A DNA stretch of 29,690 bases from a virus. The first letter of the stretch is position 1. Each line of letters opens with the position of its first letter. A program made the translations under genes and the position numbers. The stretch lies in the IMG/VR virus record IMGVR_UViG_3300044644_002207, positions 1 through 29,690 of that record; one strand, given 5' to 3'. The notes under the pieces were generated by a model that saw nothing but the letters and a program-made list of their open reading frames with translations, made no database searches and had not been told where the DNA came from. Of the stretch, positions 1-10,172 are shown piece after piece.

Positions 1-1365
1 ACAAACATATCTAATACAAAACTTTTGTATCAAGGAGTTTTTAAAGAAAGTCCTATTTTTGCTTCTACGGGTTCACTGAACGAAACGTTTGTTTTAAATT
101 CTCCGAACGCTTCTACTGATCACTTCAATGTTCATGTATATGTATACGAAGGAAGAAAAGAAAAATGGGTTCAGTATTCAGAAGTTAACAATCTTTATGC
201 AGAACAGCCTTACTCCACTGTGTACGAAAAACGTTTAAATTCTGATTTGCTTTATGAAATTACGTTCGGAGATGGCATTGCAGGAAGAAAATTAGAAGTT
301 GGAGATAAAGTCGTAGCGTATACCTTACAAAGCTCTGGTTTGCAAGGAGTGATGGGACCTGGAGTATTGCAAAGTATACGGGCTGCCTCTCCTTTTGATA
401 CTGCTACTTTTAATGGGTTATATAATGATGTTAAGCAAGAAAGAGCTTCCGTTGTACTAAATGGCGTAACTTTAAGACTTCTTAAATTCGATAACACAGC
501 TGGATCAACAATTCCAAAAGAAATTGAAACAGCGGACAGCATTAGAAAAAATGCTCCTACAAATTTTAAAAGCCAATATCGCTTAGTTACTCAGAAAGAT
601 TACGAAACATACATTCGAATTAATCACAACTCATTTATTTCTGATGTGAAGGTTTTTAATAACTGGGAATATATGTCAATGTATTTAAAATATTTTAACG
701 ACATCCAAATCCAACCTTCTTCCTTTCAACAAATTTCATTCAATCAACTTCAATATGCAGACGCTTGTAACTTCAACAACGTATATGTTTGTGCAGTACC
801 AAGAGTTTCTCAATTCTCTTCGTTAAATTATCTCTTGCCAGCTCAAAAAGAAAAAATATTAAGTTCCGTATACCCAATAAAAATGCTTACCACAGAAGTA
901 ACGTTTATGGATCCAGTCTTTAAGGCTGTATCGTTTGGTACGAGTAGTTCGTTAAATGCGTTAAACGTTAGTGACAGAGACGTTGTTAAGGTGGAATTAG
1001 TTAAAACTCCTGGAAACAACAGAACTAATCAAAGCATCATTGCTGATGCAGCATCCGTTTTCCAAAACGCATTTGATACTAAACTGCAAGTACTAGGCAA
1101 CACTTTTGATTATACTACACTAATGAGTCTTTTGTTAAAAATTGACGGCGTGGCTGAAGTTAATACGGTTAGGACTGATACTCAAGAAAAAGTTTCAGGC
1201 ATTTCATTCTTCTTGTGGAACCCCAATTATCCTGATTTAGATAAAGCAATATTAAAAAACAATATTATATTACAACCGTTTGAATTCTTATATTTTGAAA
1301 ATTTAGCTTCAGTCAGTGACAAGTTTTTTATTACTGAAAGCCCAACCGGTAGCATCAAATACTAA
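1..1365 (+). CDS. 6: Baseplate wedge protein, T4 gp6-like (5' partial)
   Basis: The reading frame is open from base 1 to the TAA at 1363-1365, so the first codons lie outside the window; the TTG at 25 is an internal codon, not a credible start. About 454 residues are visible. Near nt 260-310 is YEITFGDGIAGRKLEVGDKV, the FGDG...G-K/R-L...GD signature of gp6/baseplate-J-like wedge proteins. Downstream, around nt 575-610, is the family's R-L-V-T-x-K-D-Y-E element, followed by a C-terminal part with a QKEKIL helix and a TTEVTFMDPVF-type strand. In T4, gp6 forms the inner ring of the baseplate wedge that holds the tail sheath base. The next gene starts 2 bases after the stop, so the two are probably co-transcribed. 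The family call is good; the exact T4 equivalence is inferred from motifs and from the large tail genes that follow. Confidence 0.75.
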   Translation, partial: TNISNTKLLYQGVFKESPIFASTGSLNETFVLNSPNASTDHFNVHVYVYEGRKEKWVQYSEVNNLYAEQPYSTVYEKRLNSDLLYEITFGDGIAGRKLEVGDKVVAYTLQSSGLQGVMGPGVLQSIRAASPFDTATFNGLYNDVKQERASVVLNGVTLRLLKFDNTAGSTIPKEIETADSIRKNAPTNFKSQYRLVTQKDYETYIRINHNSFISDVKVFNNWEYMSMYLKYFNDIQIQPSSFQQISFNQLQYADACNFNNVYVCAVPRVSQFSSLNYLLPAQKEKILSSVYPIKMLTTEVTFMDPVFKAVSFGTSSSLNALNVSDRDVVKVELVKTPGNNRTNQSIIADAASVFQNAFDTKLQVLGNTFDYTTLMSLLLKIDGVAEVNTVRTDTQEKVSGISFFLWNPNYPDLDKAILKNNIILQPFEFLYFENLASVSDKFFITESPTGSIKY

Positions 1366-1367
1366 CA

Positions 1368-4300
1368 ATGGCCTCTTTAGAGTTTTCTGTATCTCCAAAT
1401 AAAAAAGGTGACGTTTATGCTACAACATTTACGTTTACTAAAACTACTCTTCCTTCTTATCTCAATACAACTTGGGACTTTGGAGACGGAAACTTTGCTT
1501 ACAATAGTAATAAGGTTAGTCACGTGTACAACTATCCTGGAATATACACTGTAGCACTTTCTGCTTGGTCTCCAGTAGGAGAACTTGTAGTAGCTTATGA
1601 TTTTATTGACGTTGATTACATCTATAGAGATGCAATAACTATCACAAACTTACCTAAAACATGGGACGTTCCTGGAGTCGTATCAGAAGAGCCTTTTTTT
1701 GTGTCTCTTACTTCTGCAAAAATAAACGAACCGTTATCGATTGTATTGCATTCTTTAAATTCTAAATCCTTGCCATATGACGTATCAACTAGCAAATGGA
1801 ATTTTTTAAATCCGAGATGGCGATTTATTGACGCTCAAACCAATCAAGTGGTAAAAGGACCAATTCAGCTAAGTTCTGCTCCAATTTATAAAGACGGAAT
1901 AGTTGTAGCTGTAAGTTCATTAGCAGCTTTCTTTTATGTTGATGACAGTCCAACTCTTGTGGAGGAGGCTTCGTGTCCGGTTATTGTCATTGCTACTTTA
2001 AGCACAGAAAACTTTTCTTATCCTCCAGAATCTTTAGTTTATCCCTATTATAGCTACAGCAATAATGAGACTGTTCAAGCTGCTACGATTTGGCAAACTA
2101 AAAATCCAATTCCAACCCATCTTAAGGTTACAGAAAATTACTATAACGACATTTATTATTACAAGTGGACTGGAGTACCAATTCCTGTTATGCTTACTTG
2201 TAGTTTCGATCCAGCTAAATTAGACACATACGGGTTTGTTAATAATGTTTCTCAAACGGACCTTTTTAGCTATCCAAAAATAAATGCTTATGGATTAAGA
2301 AACGCTGTTGATTTGAAGTTGGAAGGTTATGCTCCATCCGAATACAAAGTAGATGATGCTCCTTTATACTTTCAAAGATTAGACGAAAACGGCCTTCCAA
2401 TCGGAGGATATATCTTTACAACAATTACTCCTTTAGTATCAAGTAAAGGAACTACAACGTTTATTACGGCAAGCACAGTAGCAACTCACAACTTGCAAAG
2501 CACTGATAACTTTATGTTTCCGTATGCATATCCAATAGATCCGATTGCATATGTGGCTCACCCTTATCAAAACAACATTAATAAGATACAATTAGCTTAT
2601 TACGATTCTTCTTGTGGTATAGCTAAATCATATAAAGACAAGGGATTCTTAGCTGATGGGTTTATTAATTGCATCAACGTTCCTGCATTATATGTGACCG
2701 ATACATCTAATTTAGAAATCTCAGGAGCTTCCAACATTTATGGTTTAACTTATAATCCTATAACAAGAACGTTGTATGGAGCGGATGCAGATAGAAACAC
2801 AATATGTTCTATAAATGCAAATGAACAAATTACAAACATTACTGAGATATCTGCTGTTACTCAAAGAATATACGATACTCCGTCTTATATTTCTATAGAC
2901 AGAAATTTTAACGTTTGGGTATCTTTGTATGATAGTGCGACGGTTATTAAATATAGTCCGGATCTACAAACTGTTTTAGCTTCAGCTACTCCTGTTTTAA
3001 GTGCCTATGATATATTGGATGAAGAGGGCAATCCAATGATTGAACCGTCTGTAGTAGAGACTGACAGAAATAATGACGTGTGGGTTTGTTACTCTCATCC
3101 ATTGAGTAGTTTGCTTGTTAAATACAGCTCTTCTGGAGTACAGCTTACTGGATATAATCTTGGATATAACAAAGTTCCAACTAGCTTGGCTATTGATATT
3201 TCAAATAACGTTTGGGTGGCTTCTTATAACGGCAGTAAACTAGAATGTTTTAACACTCAAGGCAAACTGTTAAGTTCCTATGATTTTTTAAAGCCTAGTT
3301 ACATTGCAATTGATAGACAAAATAATGTATGGGTTGCTCACGGTTATAACTTATGCAGTGTGCTAAACACTAAAACATCAGCAGTCAGTTCGTGGCAAGT
3401 AGACACTACTACTAAAACTAAAAAGATTCTATTTGATCAATATACCCCTCTTAGCGGATATCCTTCTTCTTTTGTACAGCAAACAATTGCTTTAAATGAA
3501 ATTTGGGGCGGTATTGCTATTGACGTGTTTGATAGAGTGTGGTTGGTAGATTCAGAAAATAATAACATAGGAGTGTTTTCTACCAGCACAGTAAATGAAT
3601 TTAATGTATTTGGAGTTGCTCCGAAGGTTTCAAAAAACTTTATTATTAAAGGTAATGACGATTTTACTTCTGAGATTCCTGCAACGGTCGCTCGATCAGC
3701 CCAAGCAAATGGAGATTGGACAGGAAACAGGTGGTATCAGAAATATGCTACAGAGTATCTTACTACAAATATATCAGGGTCCTCAACTCCTTTTTTAATA
3801 AACAATTTGGATACAGTATTCACAGTAGCAAAAGTTAATGACGATTTTAATTGTGGAGCTTACATGAAGTCATTAGCTTTGCCTGAAATCTTAAATCAAA
3901 ATAGAGAATTTTTTGATAAATTTTTACCAGCCGTTGTTGGAAGTGGAGACGTAACAAAGCAAGATTTGGGCAGAACCAGTTACGAACGAATTGCAAACTT
4001 TGTAACTAATCACTCCGATGTGGATACAGCTGAAATTCCTCAACTCCATTCTTTAGCAGACGAGGTGGGGGTTCCTACAAAACGGTATGGAGTGGAGTTT
4101 CCTGGAGAAGTTAACTATTATTTGAGCTTGTTTTCAGTTCCTCGAAAGCAATTAATGGGAACTGAAAAGCTCGATCCTGACTTTGAAAATACTATAGGGC
4201 CTTTAATTAACTTTACTGATAGTATATCTGCTGGACAATACATATATGCTAAAGATAGACGTTACAGCAATTATCAATTAATATTTACAACAAGAACGTC

Positions 4301-4550
4301 AGCTCAAAATTTAGTGTATCCACTTTCTGCACTTGATGTTGATGGTCTAAGAGAACCTTTGCATGAAAATTATTATTTCTTTGAATTTCAACCAAAATTA
4401 CTTGGTTATACTTCAAACGTTGTAGATTGGAACTCAACTTATACTACAATTCCCCGCAGTCTTTCGTCTGATGAAATATGGTACGGAGAGGATCAAACAG
4501 TAGAATTATATTTCAATAATTTGCTTACCAAACGACTGTTCAGCAAATAA
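1368..4550 (+). CDS. Large virion protein with N-terminal PKD domain and central beta-propeller
   Basis: 1060 aa, ATG two bases after the gp6 stop. Residues about 5-90 are a PKD-type Ig fold: WDFGDG at 36-41 followed by VSHVYNYPGIYTVALSAWS. Residues about 455-745 hold repeated blades of the NHL/Vgb-lyase type, each with a (I/V)xxDxxNNVWV core (for example AIDISNNVWVASYN and AIDRQNNVWVAHGY), ending at AIDVFDRVWLVDSENNN. The C-terminal 250 residues have a helical part with an ERIANFVTNHSDVDTAEI stretch, then a tyrosine-rich tail. No signal peptide or membrane segment is visible. Its place directly after gp6 suggests a baseplate or tail-periphery role; T4 gp7, of similar length, occupies this slot, but I see no sequence reason to equate them. 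The propeller and PKD suggest protein or glycan binding; the actual ligand is unknown. Confidence 0.7.
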   Translation: MASLEFSVSPNKKGDVYATTFTFTKTTLPSYLNTTWDFGDGNFAYNSNKVSHVYNYPGIYTVALSAWSPVGELVVAYDFIDVDYIYRDAITITNLPKTWDVPGVVSEEPFFVSLTSAKINEPLSIVLHSLNSKSLPYDVSTSKWNFLNPRWRFIDAQTNQVVKGPIQLSSAPIYKDGIVVAVSSLAAFFYVDDSPTLVEEASCPVIVIATLSTENFSYPPESLVYPYYSYSNNETVQAATIWQTKNPIPTHLKVTENYYNDIYYYKWTGVPIPVMLTCSFDPAKLDTYGFVNNVSQTDLFSYPKINAYGLRNAVDLKLEGYAPSEYKVDDAPLYFQRLDENGLPIGGYIFTTITPLVSSKGTTTFITASTVATHNLQSTDNFMFPYAYPIDPIAYVAHPYQNNINKIQLAYYDSSCGIAKSYKDKGFLADGFINCINVPALYVTDTSNLEISGASNIYGLTYNPITRTLYGADADRNTICSINANEQITNITEISAVTQRIYDTPSYISIDRNFNVWVSLYDSATVIKYSPDLQTVLASATPVLSAYDILDEEGNPMIEPSVVETDRNNDVWVCYSHPLSSLLVKYSSSGVQLTGYNLGYNKVPTSLAIDISNNVWVASYNGSKLECFNTQGKLLSSYDFLKPSYIAIDRQNNVWVAHGYNLCSVLNTKTSAVSSWQVDTTTKTKKILFDQYTPLSGYPSSFVQQTIALNEIWGGIAIDVFDRVWLVDSENNNIGVFSTSTVNEFNVFGVAPKVSKNFIIKGNDDFTSEIPATVARSAQANGDWTGNRWYQKYATEYLTTNISGSSTPFLINNLDTVFTVAKVNDDFNCGAYMKSLALPEILNQNREFFDKFLPAVVGSGDVTKQDLGRTSYERIANFVTNHSDVDTAEIPQLHSLADEVGVPTKRYGVEFPGEVNYYLSLFSVPRKQLMGTEKLDPDFENTIGPLINFTDSISAGQYIYAKDRRYSNYQLIFTTRTSAQNLVYPLSALDVDGLREPLHENYYFFEFQPKLLGYTSNVVDWNSTYTTIPRSLSSDEIWYGEDQTVELYFNNLLTKRLFSK

Positions 4551-4553
4551 ATA
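4547..4553 (+). promoter_or_regulatory. T4-type late promoter motif
   Basis: ATAAATA overlaps the stop codon of the preceding gene and lies 9 bases before the GTG start at 4563. It resembles the T4 late -10 element (TATAAATA) recognised by a gp55-type sigma factor. It is one of a family of such motifs at gene starts in this window. Confidence 0.45.
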
Positions 4554-4562
4554 TATATAATC

Positions 4563-7500
4563 GTGGATTCTTCAACAACTCAACAACTCAACTATGAGAA
4601 AGACATAGATTCTCCTTATTCTTATTTGGAGTGGAAAGACAGAAACGCTGGTTATGAAAGTTCTGGCTCTTATAGTCGCTATGTTGCTGACTGGTTCGTA
4701 AAACACCAATATAAACCAATCTCTAAAAAATTTTTGATTCGTCAGAAGTATTTGTACATGCTTAGCCAGTTACAGACTTTTTTTACAGACGAAGAACTTC
4801 AGAACTGGTACAGCAAAGCAAATTTGCAAGACGATAATGATTTGCTATTAAGCATACCTTTTTTTGCAAAAAAACTTAAACAAATAGCGCTGTATTATTT
4901 AAAATTACGTAAAAGATTAAAAAGCGCAAAAATAAAATATAATATAGTAGGGTCAAAGAGAGGACTTGAAACAGAAATTCAACATAGACTTTATGAAGTG
5001 TTTTCTACATTAAATGAAGAACTTCCTCCTGAAGTAAGAAACAATCTGGTGGGTCCTGAAACTCTCACTCAAACACTAAATGTTGAATTAGAAGAATTGT
5101 ATGATGATTCATCATATTTTGATAAATCTTCTTCTGTTCCTTTATCCAGTTACGTTGACCTATTATATGAACCTACGAGAGAGTTATTTTTATCAAAAGG
5201 GCTTGCTTTGTCTTCAGATAGTTGGGCGTTTAATGCTTTGGCCGTTCCTTCATTTGAAGACGTAGATGCTTTTGTATCAAGTCTTACAGGAAATATATTC
5301 GAAACATCCGATGCTGATTTATACAAAAGTTTTATACAAAAGTTCATAAACGAAAACAAACTTTCAACTACGTTTAATTCAGCGAGCACTTCTGTGTTAG
5401 AGCTGTTTATTCCTTTATTATCAGGAAACAATAGATTCTTTTATCCAACTGGAATGGCTGACAGCACAATTAAGTTAGATTATGTGTTGGATCCCGTTCC
5501 TTTAAGTTCAGTCGTTCCAAGCTTGGGCACTGCTTCTACCACGATAAGCGCAGCGGATACCATTTTCGTAAGAAAGGGAGATACAACTAAAGGAGCTTGG
5601 TTAAAATATAGAGAGTTTAACGAAACAAAAACAGAAATGGAAGCCTACTTAAAGGCTAACAAGAAAACTACATTTATTTTTCCTTACCCAGGTTATGGTT
5701 TATCAGGAGAGGATGTGGCTTGGACTGGCAGTAGTCTTTCAGCAACATACGAATATGATTTCTTGTCTGAAGAAAATAAAAAGGCCACTTACGAATCCTA
5801 CTGGAATCAAATTTTGCCAGACGATACAGTGGATTCTGTGTTGATAAACAATACCTCTCTTGTATTTCAAGGAGCGACGAGTACAAAAAATCCAAATTTT
5901 TCTGATAAACTATACGTGTCCGAACAACGTCCTGTTGCTCCATTTGATATGCCAGGTGGAGAGGAAATAGGAACTTGGCTCTACAAGTTTGATAAAACAT
6001 CAATTCCGGTTGTACCTGAATCATTTGACGGCAAAGTATTAGTGTGGCCTTATGAGTATACTTCACAGGATACAGAACTATCTGGTCAATTTTTAAATTT
6101 TGATTTTAAAAAAGTTTGCGAACCGATATCCATTCACAATCTATCTGTTCCGTTTGCTACTGCTGGAACAAGCATCAATGGCTCAGAAAAAATATACAAA
6201 CTAGCAAGACACAATGATTCAATAGAAGATGCTATTGAGTGTTGCTGGTTATCTGGTCAAACAATTACTACAGAAGATATTAATTGGATTTCCCAACAAG
6301 GGTTTTCTGCATTATTTGCTCCAAATATTCCAACTAAGTTCGTGTGGACTGGAGCAAATAACACTCCTTTGAGTAGCGTTTTTGGTTTTGTGACACATTC
6401 CGAAGATTGTCAGTTTGCTCAGAATTTAGAAGAAACTAATCCAACAAAGTGTTCGTGCAAACAAGTCTACTATTCTCCTTACGGTCATCCAGGAGAGACG
6501 TTTACAGAGTATAACTCAAGAGCTGATTATATTATTAAGCTTCCTACTCTCGACCCCGCTCCTTTTGATTTAGGTTCGTGGTCAGATAGTAATAACAAAC
6601 TTCCTGTGGACTCTACAGAATTTGTTTGGTTTAAGACAAATTCTGCACAAGGGTGGGGTAACGGTAAATGGGTTTGTGGAGCTCATTGGTCAAAACCATT
6701 TTCACTTGAAACAGGAAAAGCTTATATTTTTAATCGCACTCAATCGCGAGACGAAACTATTTATCCTCCATACTCTGTTAATTTTAAACACTCCACCACA
6801 AATCAAACAAAATGGATTCAAGCTAGAAAGACTGAAGATTCAGATTGGATCTCTGCTGAAAAAACAGCAAACACTATATTTCAAGCAGGAGACTTTATTA
6901 AATGGAACAGAGCAGATTCTGTTGCTAGTTATTTTTTATCTGCTACTCAAGTAGAAAACGAAACCAAAAGACTAAGCAGCTTGTGGGCGTCTTATGATCA
7001 AGTAACTGTTAATAGCACGTTGTTGCCTTCCACGACGCTGACATTCCCGTTTATTTCTCAAGTCACTAGCGACCCTTCTTCTACTACTCAATTGCCTATT
7101 CTGAGTGCTGGACGTTACATTAGTTTTTCTGACATTGCTCAAGTATATTGGTGGAAATTTACTAACACGAGTATTCCAGGAAGCTCTCCGTTTTATGTTT
7201 ACAACGATGTAGCAGCAACGTTTACTCCAACAATTACAGGAACATACACCGTGGAAGTTTCTGCTGAAGTAAATACAACGTTTGCTATAACTACAGCTGG
7301 AGGAGAGCAACTGACACAAAACGTATATTTTAATAGCTCCGTCATTCCTCCTATATACGCAATTCCAACGTATAGAATCGAACTCGTTCCAATTGAAGTT
7401 AAAACTCCTACTAGCGGGTTTTTAATAGAGCAGCAATTAACTGGCTGGAACTATGACGCAAGTACATATGATGGAACTTCAAATGGAGGAAGACCATACT

Positions 7501-10169
7501 GGGCTGAACTATATTTAACCAAAGAAGAAAATACAAAGTTCAAAAACTTAGTTGTTTGGGGGTACGGTTCTGAATTTATTAACGGATATATTCCAGACTT
7601 TTCTCCAAAACTTTCAAACATACAATTAAATTACGGAAATGTAGTTTACTATGAGAGAATTGGGAGTTCGTTTGCTTGGTCTCAGCCAATTACATTTAAA
7701 GAGTTTATTGGCTTAACGGAATGGTGTGAATTAACCTCGTCTTCTGTAACATATGGAGCGTTATCTTCGTTATATTACATAGGAGCTGAAGGCAATCCTT
7801 CTGGAGATGCTACTTCTCGCCCTACTGATATTACGTTAACAAATTTTGATAACGGCTATCCAGTTGAAGTATTTTACAATGCAATGTCTACGTTTGATTG
7901 GGCATTGTCTGTCGTAAAGCCAGTTACTCCAGCAGACCCAACAACTATAGTGGCATTAGAGGCATCGTCTCCTTGGAGTGTATTGTCAAATAGATTCAAT
8001 CCTACTATTGCTACAGCTCCTGAATTATCTAAATTATATTCTATAAAAGACGTTGGAGGATATTTTACGCCGGAACGCTTGGGCGCGTCTCAGTATATTA
8101 ATAAAAATTTCAATGTTGCTACTCTTTCGAGTAACAATAACTTTACAGCAATAACAGAAGATACAGCTGTTCATGTCGGAGGATACGGGCTGACTACCGA
8201 GCTTCAGCCAACCTTATACAAATGGAGTGAAGACAATCGTTGGATAAAAGAACCTCCTACCACAAACAAGTTAGCCGGTTCAATTAAAAAGACGCTATCC
8301 CAAACTCTTCAGTCGTTCGTGCCTTATCAAACCACCAACAAACAAAAACAACTCGGTCTAAATAAAACAGATGACAAAAAGAGTCCTTGGGGAGGAATAA
8401 CAAAAACCGAATGGACAGAGGGATCTGACAACTTTACGAGCTTTACAGGAGTTCACAGTGTTCCTGCATGGACTGACTTGCAAATTAGCAAAGATAGAGG
8501 AAAAGTAATGGATCAGTGGGCACACGATGTTTACGGAAACAATTACGGTTTGTTGAAAGAAACTCTTAGTAGCACATCTGGAAATTTGTGGGTCAGAAAG
8601 CCAGATCAAACAATAACTCCTGGTCAGGTTTCTTTATCTTCCGTATTTGCTCCAATAAAAGATTTATCTCTTAGTGTTTACTCAGAGTTAACAGGAAATG
8701 GAGTCAAAAACTTAAATTGTTATTTTGATACATTAATGCTGGAAACTTCAGGAGCAGTTGTGTTTGCAAAAGTAATTTATGATTTTGATACGAATCAAAT
8801 TAAAAGCACTCTAGATGATATTAAATTTATAAACTTAGTTAGTTCTTTAACCAGTGTTCGTACTCAAGTTAACCAAACATGGCATCTTCCTGAAAGCAAT
8901 AAAATTGTTTCCTCGTTTACCGTACTGTCCTCTAATAAAATTTTTCCGGAGATTTATGAACTAGATTTAGCTTCCAATACTCTCATAAAGCAATATCCAA
9001 CGGATAAGGCAGAAGCTGAAATGCTTTATCAATCTTTGAGTGGGTTGAACGTACAAACATTGCAAACTGGCTTACTTACGTACAATAAAAATTTACATCA
9101 GTTCTTGTTAACTATTCCTGGAACTCAAACAAATGATACACCATTTGTAGTTGATATACTAATTGATCGCAGACAGTATTATACCACATCAGATGTTAAG
9201 ATATATAAAACATTTGAAGTAATAAATCCTCCGTACGTTGTTAATTTTGAAACTATTAATAACGAATATGTGGATATTCAATTCTCTCGTTCGTACTCTT
9301 CAACGGAAAAAATCCAAAATGTAATTCTATTCAATACAGATGGATCAACCATAAAAGTGTTGTTTACAAATGACAATACGTTTACACTTTCTGGTTCATT
9401 TAATTCTACTGGAACTAAACAAGTAATATGTGAAGTGTCGAACTCGGCTGGAAAAAATGCATTTCCATTGACTTTTAACGTAGCGAATGCTCCAACGCCT
9501 ACTCCGACCTCCACTCCGACCTCCACTCCGACCTCCACTCCGACCCCGACTCCAACTATATTACCTTTAAGATATAGCTTGGTGGCTGATCCAAGTTCTT
9601 GTGTTGATGGAGCATATTTTGCTGATTATGTGTTTGTTGATGGTTCCACGCTTTGCGATTCGTATAGTTTGTTGTCAAATGAATTTTCTCCATATTCTGA
9701 TGGAGCGTATATAAACATTTCTGATGGAATAACTGTCAGAGAAGGCGTTATATTTAAAACACAAGGAGAAGGGATTGGAATTACCTTTACTGGAATTTGT
9801 CAATCGTGCTTTGGTTCTACTCCAACTCTTACTCCTACTCCAACATTTACTCCTACTCCTACTCCAACATCTACTTCAGCTGGTCTCGTTCCAGGAACGT
9901 ATTATGCTTACGCTTTAGATGCAGGAACAAACGTTTGTGTTTCAACAGATATTTTAAATTCTGCTGAGTTAAACTTGGGAGCAACATCATTTAATACAGC
10001 AACATCAATTGAATCAGGAACATTAGAAGCATTACTTGATCTCAGCACCATTAACATTGGAGATACTCTCTACATATCGAATGGCATCACAAAGAGATCC
10101 GGAACCCTCAATATAACAGGAGGAGTAGTTAAGATAACATTCTCTCCTGGATTTAACTCTTGTTCCTAA
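4563..10169 (+). CDS. Giant tail/baseplate structural protein with PKD and duplicated C-terminal domain
   Basis: 1868 aa from a GTG start; the next in-frame ATG is near residue 67 and would cut into the helical N-terminus. Residues 1-150 are charged and helical, quite unlike the rest, and probably anchor the protein in the virion. Residues about 150-1550 are beta-rich, with many aromatic and Ser/Thr residues, a small Cys cluster (CSCK near 635) and an Ig/PKD-like stretch near 895-925 (FTPTITGTYTVEVSA). A PKD-like domain at about 1552-1640 is followed by a Pro/Thr linker (1642-1665), an 85-residue domain, a second Pro/Thr linker (about 1751-1773) and a related 95-residue domain at the C-terminus. 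Both terminal domains share ISDGIT/ISNGIT, a Gly-rich turn and a final Cys pair or single Cys. It is likely a long tail-periphery protein or fibre. I do not recognise the middle section. Confidence 0.65.
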   Translation: MDSSTTQQLNYEKDIDSPYSYLEWKDRNAGYESSGSYSRYVADWFVKHQYKPISKKFLIRQKYLYMLSQLQTFFTDEELQNWYSKANLQDDNDLLLSIPFFAKKLKQIALYYLKLRKRLKSAKIKYNIVGSKRGLETEIQHRLYEVFSTLNEELPPEVRNNLVGPETLTQTLNVELEELYDDSSYFDKSSSVPLSSYVDLLYEPTRELFLSKGLALSSDSWAFNALAVPSFEDVDAFVSSLTGNIFETSDADLYKSFIQKFINENKLSTTFNSASTSVLELFIPLLSGNNRFFYPTGMADSTIKLDYVLDPVPLSSVVPSLGTASTTISAADTIFVRKGDTTKGAWLKYREFNETKTEMEAYLKANKKTTFIFPYPGYGLSGEDVAWTGSSLSATYEYDFLSEENKKATYESYWNQILPDDTVDSVLINNTSLVFQGATSTKNPNFSDKLYVSEQRPVAPFDMPGGEEIGTWLYKFDKTSIPVVPESFDGKVLVWPYEYTSQDTELSGQFLNFDFKKVCEPISIHNLSVPFATAGTSINGSEKIYKLARHNDSIEDAIECCWLSGQTITTEDINWISQQGFSALFAPNIPTKFVWTGANNTPLSSVFGFVTHSEDCQFAQNLEETNPTKCSCKQVYYSPYGHPGETFTEYNSRADYIIKLPTLDPAPFDLGSWSDSNNKLPVDSTEFVWFKTNSAQGWGNGKWVCGAHWSKPFSLETGKAYIFNRTQSRDETIYPPYSVNFKHSTTNQTKWIQARKTEDSDWISAEKTANTIFQAGDFIKWNRADSVASYFLSATQVENETKRLSSLWASYDQVTVNSTLLPSTTLTFPFISQVTSDPSSTTQLPILSAGRYISFSDIAQVYWWKFTNTSIPGSSPFYVYNDVAATFTPTITGTYTVEVSAEVNTTFAITTAGGEQLTQNVYFNSSVIPPIYAIPTYRIELVPIEVKTPTSGFLIEQQLTGWNYDASTYDGTSNGGRPYWAELYLTKEENTKFKNLVVWGYGSEFINGYIPDFSPKLSNIQLNYGNVVYYERIGSSFAWSQPITFKEFIGLTEWCELTSSSVTYGALSSLYYIGAEGNPSGDATSRPTDITLTNFDNGYPVEVFYNAMSTFDWALSVVKPVTPADPTTIVALEASSPWSVLSNRFNPTIATAPELSKLYSIKDVGGYFTPERLGASQYINKNFNVATLSSNNNFTAITEDTAVHVGGYGLTTELQPTLYKWSEDNRWIKEPPTTNKLAGSIKKTLSQTLQSFVPYQTTNKQKQLGLNKTDDKKSPWGGITKTEWTEGSDNFTSFTGVHSVPAWTDLQISKDRGKVMDQWAHDVYGNNYGLLKETLSSTSGNLWVRKPDQTITPGQVSLSSVFAPIKDLSLSVYSELTGNGVKNLNCYFDTLMLETSGAVVFAKVIYDFDTNQIKSTLDDIKFINLVSSLTSVRTQVNQTWHLPESNKIVSSFTVLSSNKIFPEIYELDLASNTLIKQYPTDKAEAEMLYQSLSGLNVQTLQTGLLTYNKNLHQFLLTIPGTQTNDTPFVVDILIDRRQYYTTSDVKIYKTFEVINPPYVVNFETINNEYVDIQFSRSYSSTEKIQNVILFNTDGSTIKVLFTNDNTFTLSGSFNSTGTKQVICEVSNSAGKNAFPLTFNVANAPTPTPTSTPTSTPTSTPTPTPTILPLRYSLVADPSSCVDGAYFADYVFVDGSTLCDSYSLLSNEFSPYSDGAYINISDGITVREGVIFKTQGEGIGITFTGICQSCFGSTPTLTPTPTFTPTPTPTSTSAGLVPGTYYAYALDAGTNVCVSTDILNSAELNLGATSFNTATSIESGTLEALLDLSTINIGDTLYISNGITKRSGTLNITGGVVKITFSPGFNSCS
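9501..9545 (+). repeat. 12-bp tandem repeat encoding Thr-Pro-Thr-Ser
   Basis: ACTCCGACCTCC occurs three times in perfect tandem (9501-9536), followed by a partial copy. Each unit is four codons, so gain or loss of a unit keeps the frame. It forms the first Pro/Thr linker of the 1868-aa protein. A second, diverged ACTCCTACTCC-type tract follows at about 9814-9880. Confidence 0.9.
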
Positions 10170-10172
10170 GAA

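Noticed and set aside
25-27. TTG as the start of the gp6-like gene
   Set aside because: The frame stays open to base 1 and the family has several hundred more N-terminal residues, so the gene is truncated by the window.
9487-9560. Tandem repeats that could look like a CRISPR array or regulatory iterons
   Set aside because: Units are 12 bp with no spacers and lie in frame inside a coding Pro/Thr linker.
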